Of a stretch of DNA of 15,129 bases, positions 14,207-15,129 are shown one piece after another. The notes below the pieces were generated by a model. The model searched no databases. It saw only the letters and a list, made by a program, of their open reading frames with translations, and was not told where the DNA came from. This stretch comes from Lachnoclostridium sp. UBA3775 (GTDB lineage Bacteria; Bacillota; Clostridia; Lachnospirales; Lachnospiraceae). Both the position numbers and the translations under genes were made by a program. The stretch spans positions 1 through 15,129 of the forward strand of contig DFFN01000075.1 in NCBI GenBank assembly GCA_002369525.1, read 5' to 3'. Within the stretch, counting starts at the first letter, position 1. Each line of letters begins with the position of its first letter.

Positions 14207-15085
14207 ATGGGAAAGAAAAATAAAGGAAAACAAAAGGCAAAAAAGAAAAAAATGACTGAAGCGCTGAATTCGGGAGGACAGAATCCCGAAATCAGGGGGC
14301 GTAAGGACGGGGCCGGGCAAGTATCTGAGCTTACGGATAAGCAAAAATCCCGCTTGTCGGATTATTGCTTATATGCAGGCTGCCTTTACATCGGCAGCAG
14401 TCTGCTTCTTTTTCTGTTTTTCTGGCTGTTTGGGATATATATGCTGGGCATTACGGCTACTGCCCTCATGATAGCCGGGATAAGTGATTTTGAACAGCGG
14501 AGAAAGAAAAAGTTCTGGCAAAGCCTGTACAGACAATGCGTGAACGATATTGTTATTTTTGCGCTTGTTCTTGTCATGCTGGCTTATCCGTCAAACATTC
14601 AGAGCAGGAATGTAAAAAAATACAGCGGATATAAATTCTATCTCAACGGTGTGTTGGATACTGAAGACCTATTTCCCTATGAGCTGCCAAAATCAATGCT
14701 TTTTTTGAGCTACAAAATCGTAAATAAAAACAAAGCATGGGGAATGAGCTCGTGGTCCTCTGTAAGATTCCGCGTGGATACCGATTCGGCGGAATGGGAA
14801 AAAATGGTATATGAAAAATATACGAACAGAGAAAAGACATATGAAGGAACGCATTATGAGGGAACCCTGGAGGAATGTCTTAACGGAAACAGCAAGTCTG
14901 AGAACCTTCGCTTCCTTTGCGACCGCGGATTCTGGGAGGGCTATGAAAAAAACAGCTTTGTGATGAGCGATCTTAACACCGGAACGGACAAAAAGCCGGT
15001 CAGCAAAATAATAATCATCAACCCGGAGGAGGGAATGATCGAATTCAGCCAGCTTAATAAGCCATTTTTAACAATATTGCCGTAA
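14207..15085 (+). CDS. Unrecognised membrane protein with a very basic N-terminus
   Basis: A 292-residue protein from ATG 14207. Residues 1-16 are nearly all Lys/Gly (KKNKGKQKAKKKK), then a polar stretch to 50. Hydrophobic segments at about 54-92 (probably two helices) and 113-127 follow, then a soluble, aromatic-rich domain (130-292) with a KKYSGYKFYLNGVLD start and a KIIIINPEEGMIEF end. I do not recognise the family. The start is uncertain: ATG 14207 has no good ribosome site; the frame also stays open upstream to TTG 14132, which has a GGAAG nearby but gives residues of unusual composition; ATG 14252 is a further choice. It is the last gene of the window and no terminator follows by 15129. 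Confidence 0.7.
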   Translation: MGKKNKGKQKAKKKKMTEALNSGGQNPEIRGRKDGAGQVSELTDKQKSRLSDYCLYAGCLYIGSSLLLFLFFWLFGIYMLGITATALMIAGISDFEQRRKKKFWQSLYRQCVNDIVIFALVLVMLAYPSNIQSRNVKKYSGYKFYLNGVLDTEDLFPYELPKSMLFLSYKIVNKNKAWGMSSWSSVRFRVDTDSAEWEKMVYEKYTNREKTYEGTHYEGTLEECLNGNSKSENLRFLCDRGFWEGYEKNSFVMSDLNTGTDKKPVSKIIIINPEEGMIEFSQLNKPFLTILP

Positions 15086-15129
15086 ATGCTTAAGCGCGTC
15101 AGAGGCTGAAGAAAAAACATCAAAGAATA

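Overview
The window looks like chromosomal DNA of a Gram-positive anaerobe of the class Clostridia, most likely a fibre-degrading gut or rumen Lachnospiraceae. This rests on purine-rich Shine-Dalgarno sites (AGGAGG types), TTGACA/TATAAT promoters, moderate GC, a lipobox lipoprotein, a GH44 glycanase anchored by a C-terminal membrane helix, and protein styles familiar from that family. It is an inference; there is no rRNA or other marker gene here, and I see no tRNA, CRISPR array, intact insertion sequence or phage gene.

Region 1 (1-1880) is a decaying stretch. It starts with the 3' end of a GNAT acetyltransferase and its terminator hairpin. Next come the 5'-truncated tail of a maltose/galactoside O-acetyltransferase, a metallophosphoesterase that has lost its first metal-binding motif, and a frameshifted scrap of a second metallophosphoesterase. 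A strong-looking promoter (1484-1512) sits inside that scrap with no convincing gene behind it.

Region 2 (1750-2910) holds an XRE-type regulator with GTTAC repeats and a foldable leader in front of it. Another gene remnant and a rho-independent terminator follow.

Region 3 (2920-6182) is the most coherent unit: a TetR regulator, a carboxymuconolactone-decarboxylase/cupin fusion, a flavodoxin carried on a lipoprotein, and a seven-helix DUF4405 membrane protein resembling a cytochrome b. The TetR promoter is flanked by two near-identical palindromic operators. A terminator follows 160 bases after the last gene. Together this suggests a ligand-controlled redox module that links a membrane electron carrier to an exported flavodoxin and a small-molecule-modifying enzyme. 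The substrate is unknown.

Region 4 (6183-10050) carries a short UvrA-like twin-ABC ATPase of the drug-resistance/DNA-protection type, with its own promoter, and a cytosolic class C beta-lactamase-like serine hydrolase.

Region 5 (10050-13291) has a secreted, membrane-anchored GH44 endo-glucanase/xyloglucanase. Behind it, from its own promoter, is a six-helix GGDEF diguanylate cyclase with an intact active site and no recognisable inhibitory site.

Region 6 (13292-15129) contains a flavin reductase-like FMN-binding protein. After it lies a stretch with a TetR-style palindrome and alternative hairpins, then a membrane protein I do not recognise.
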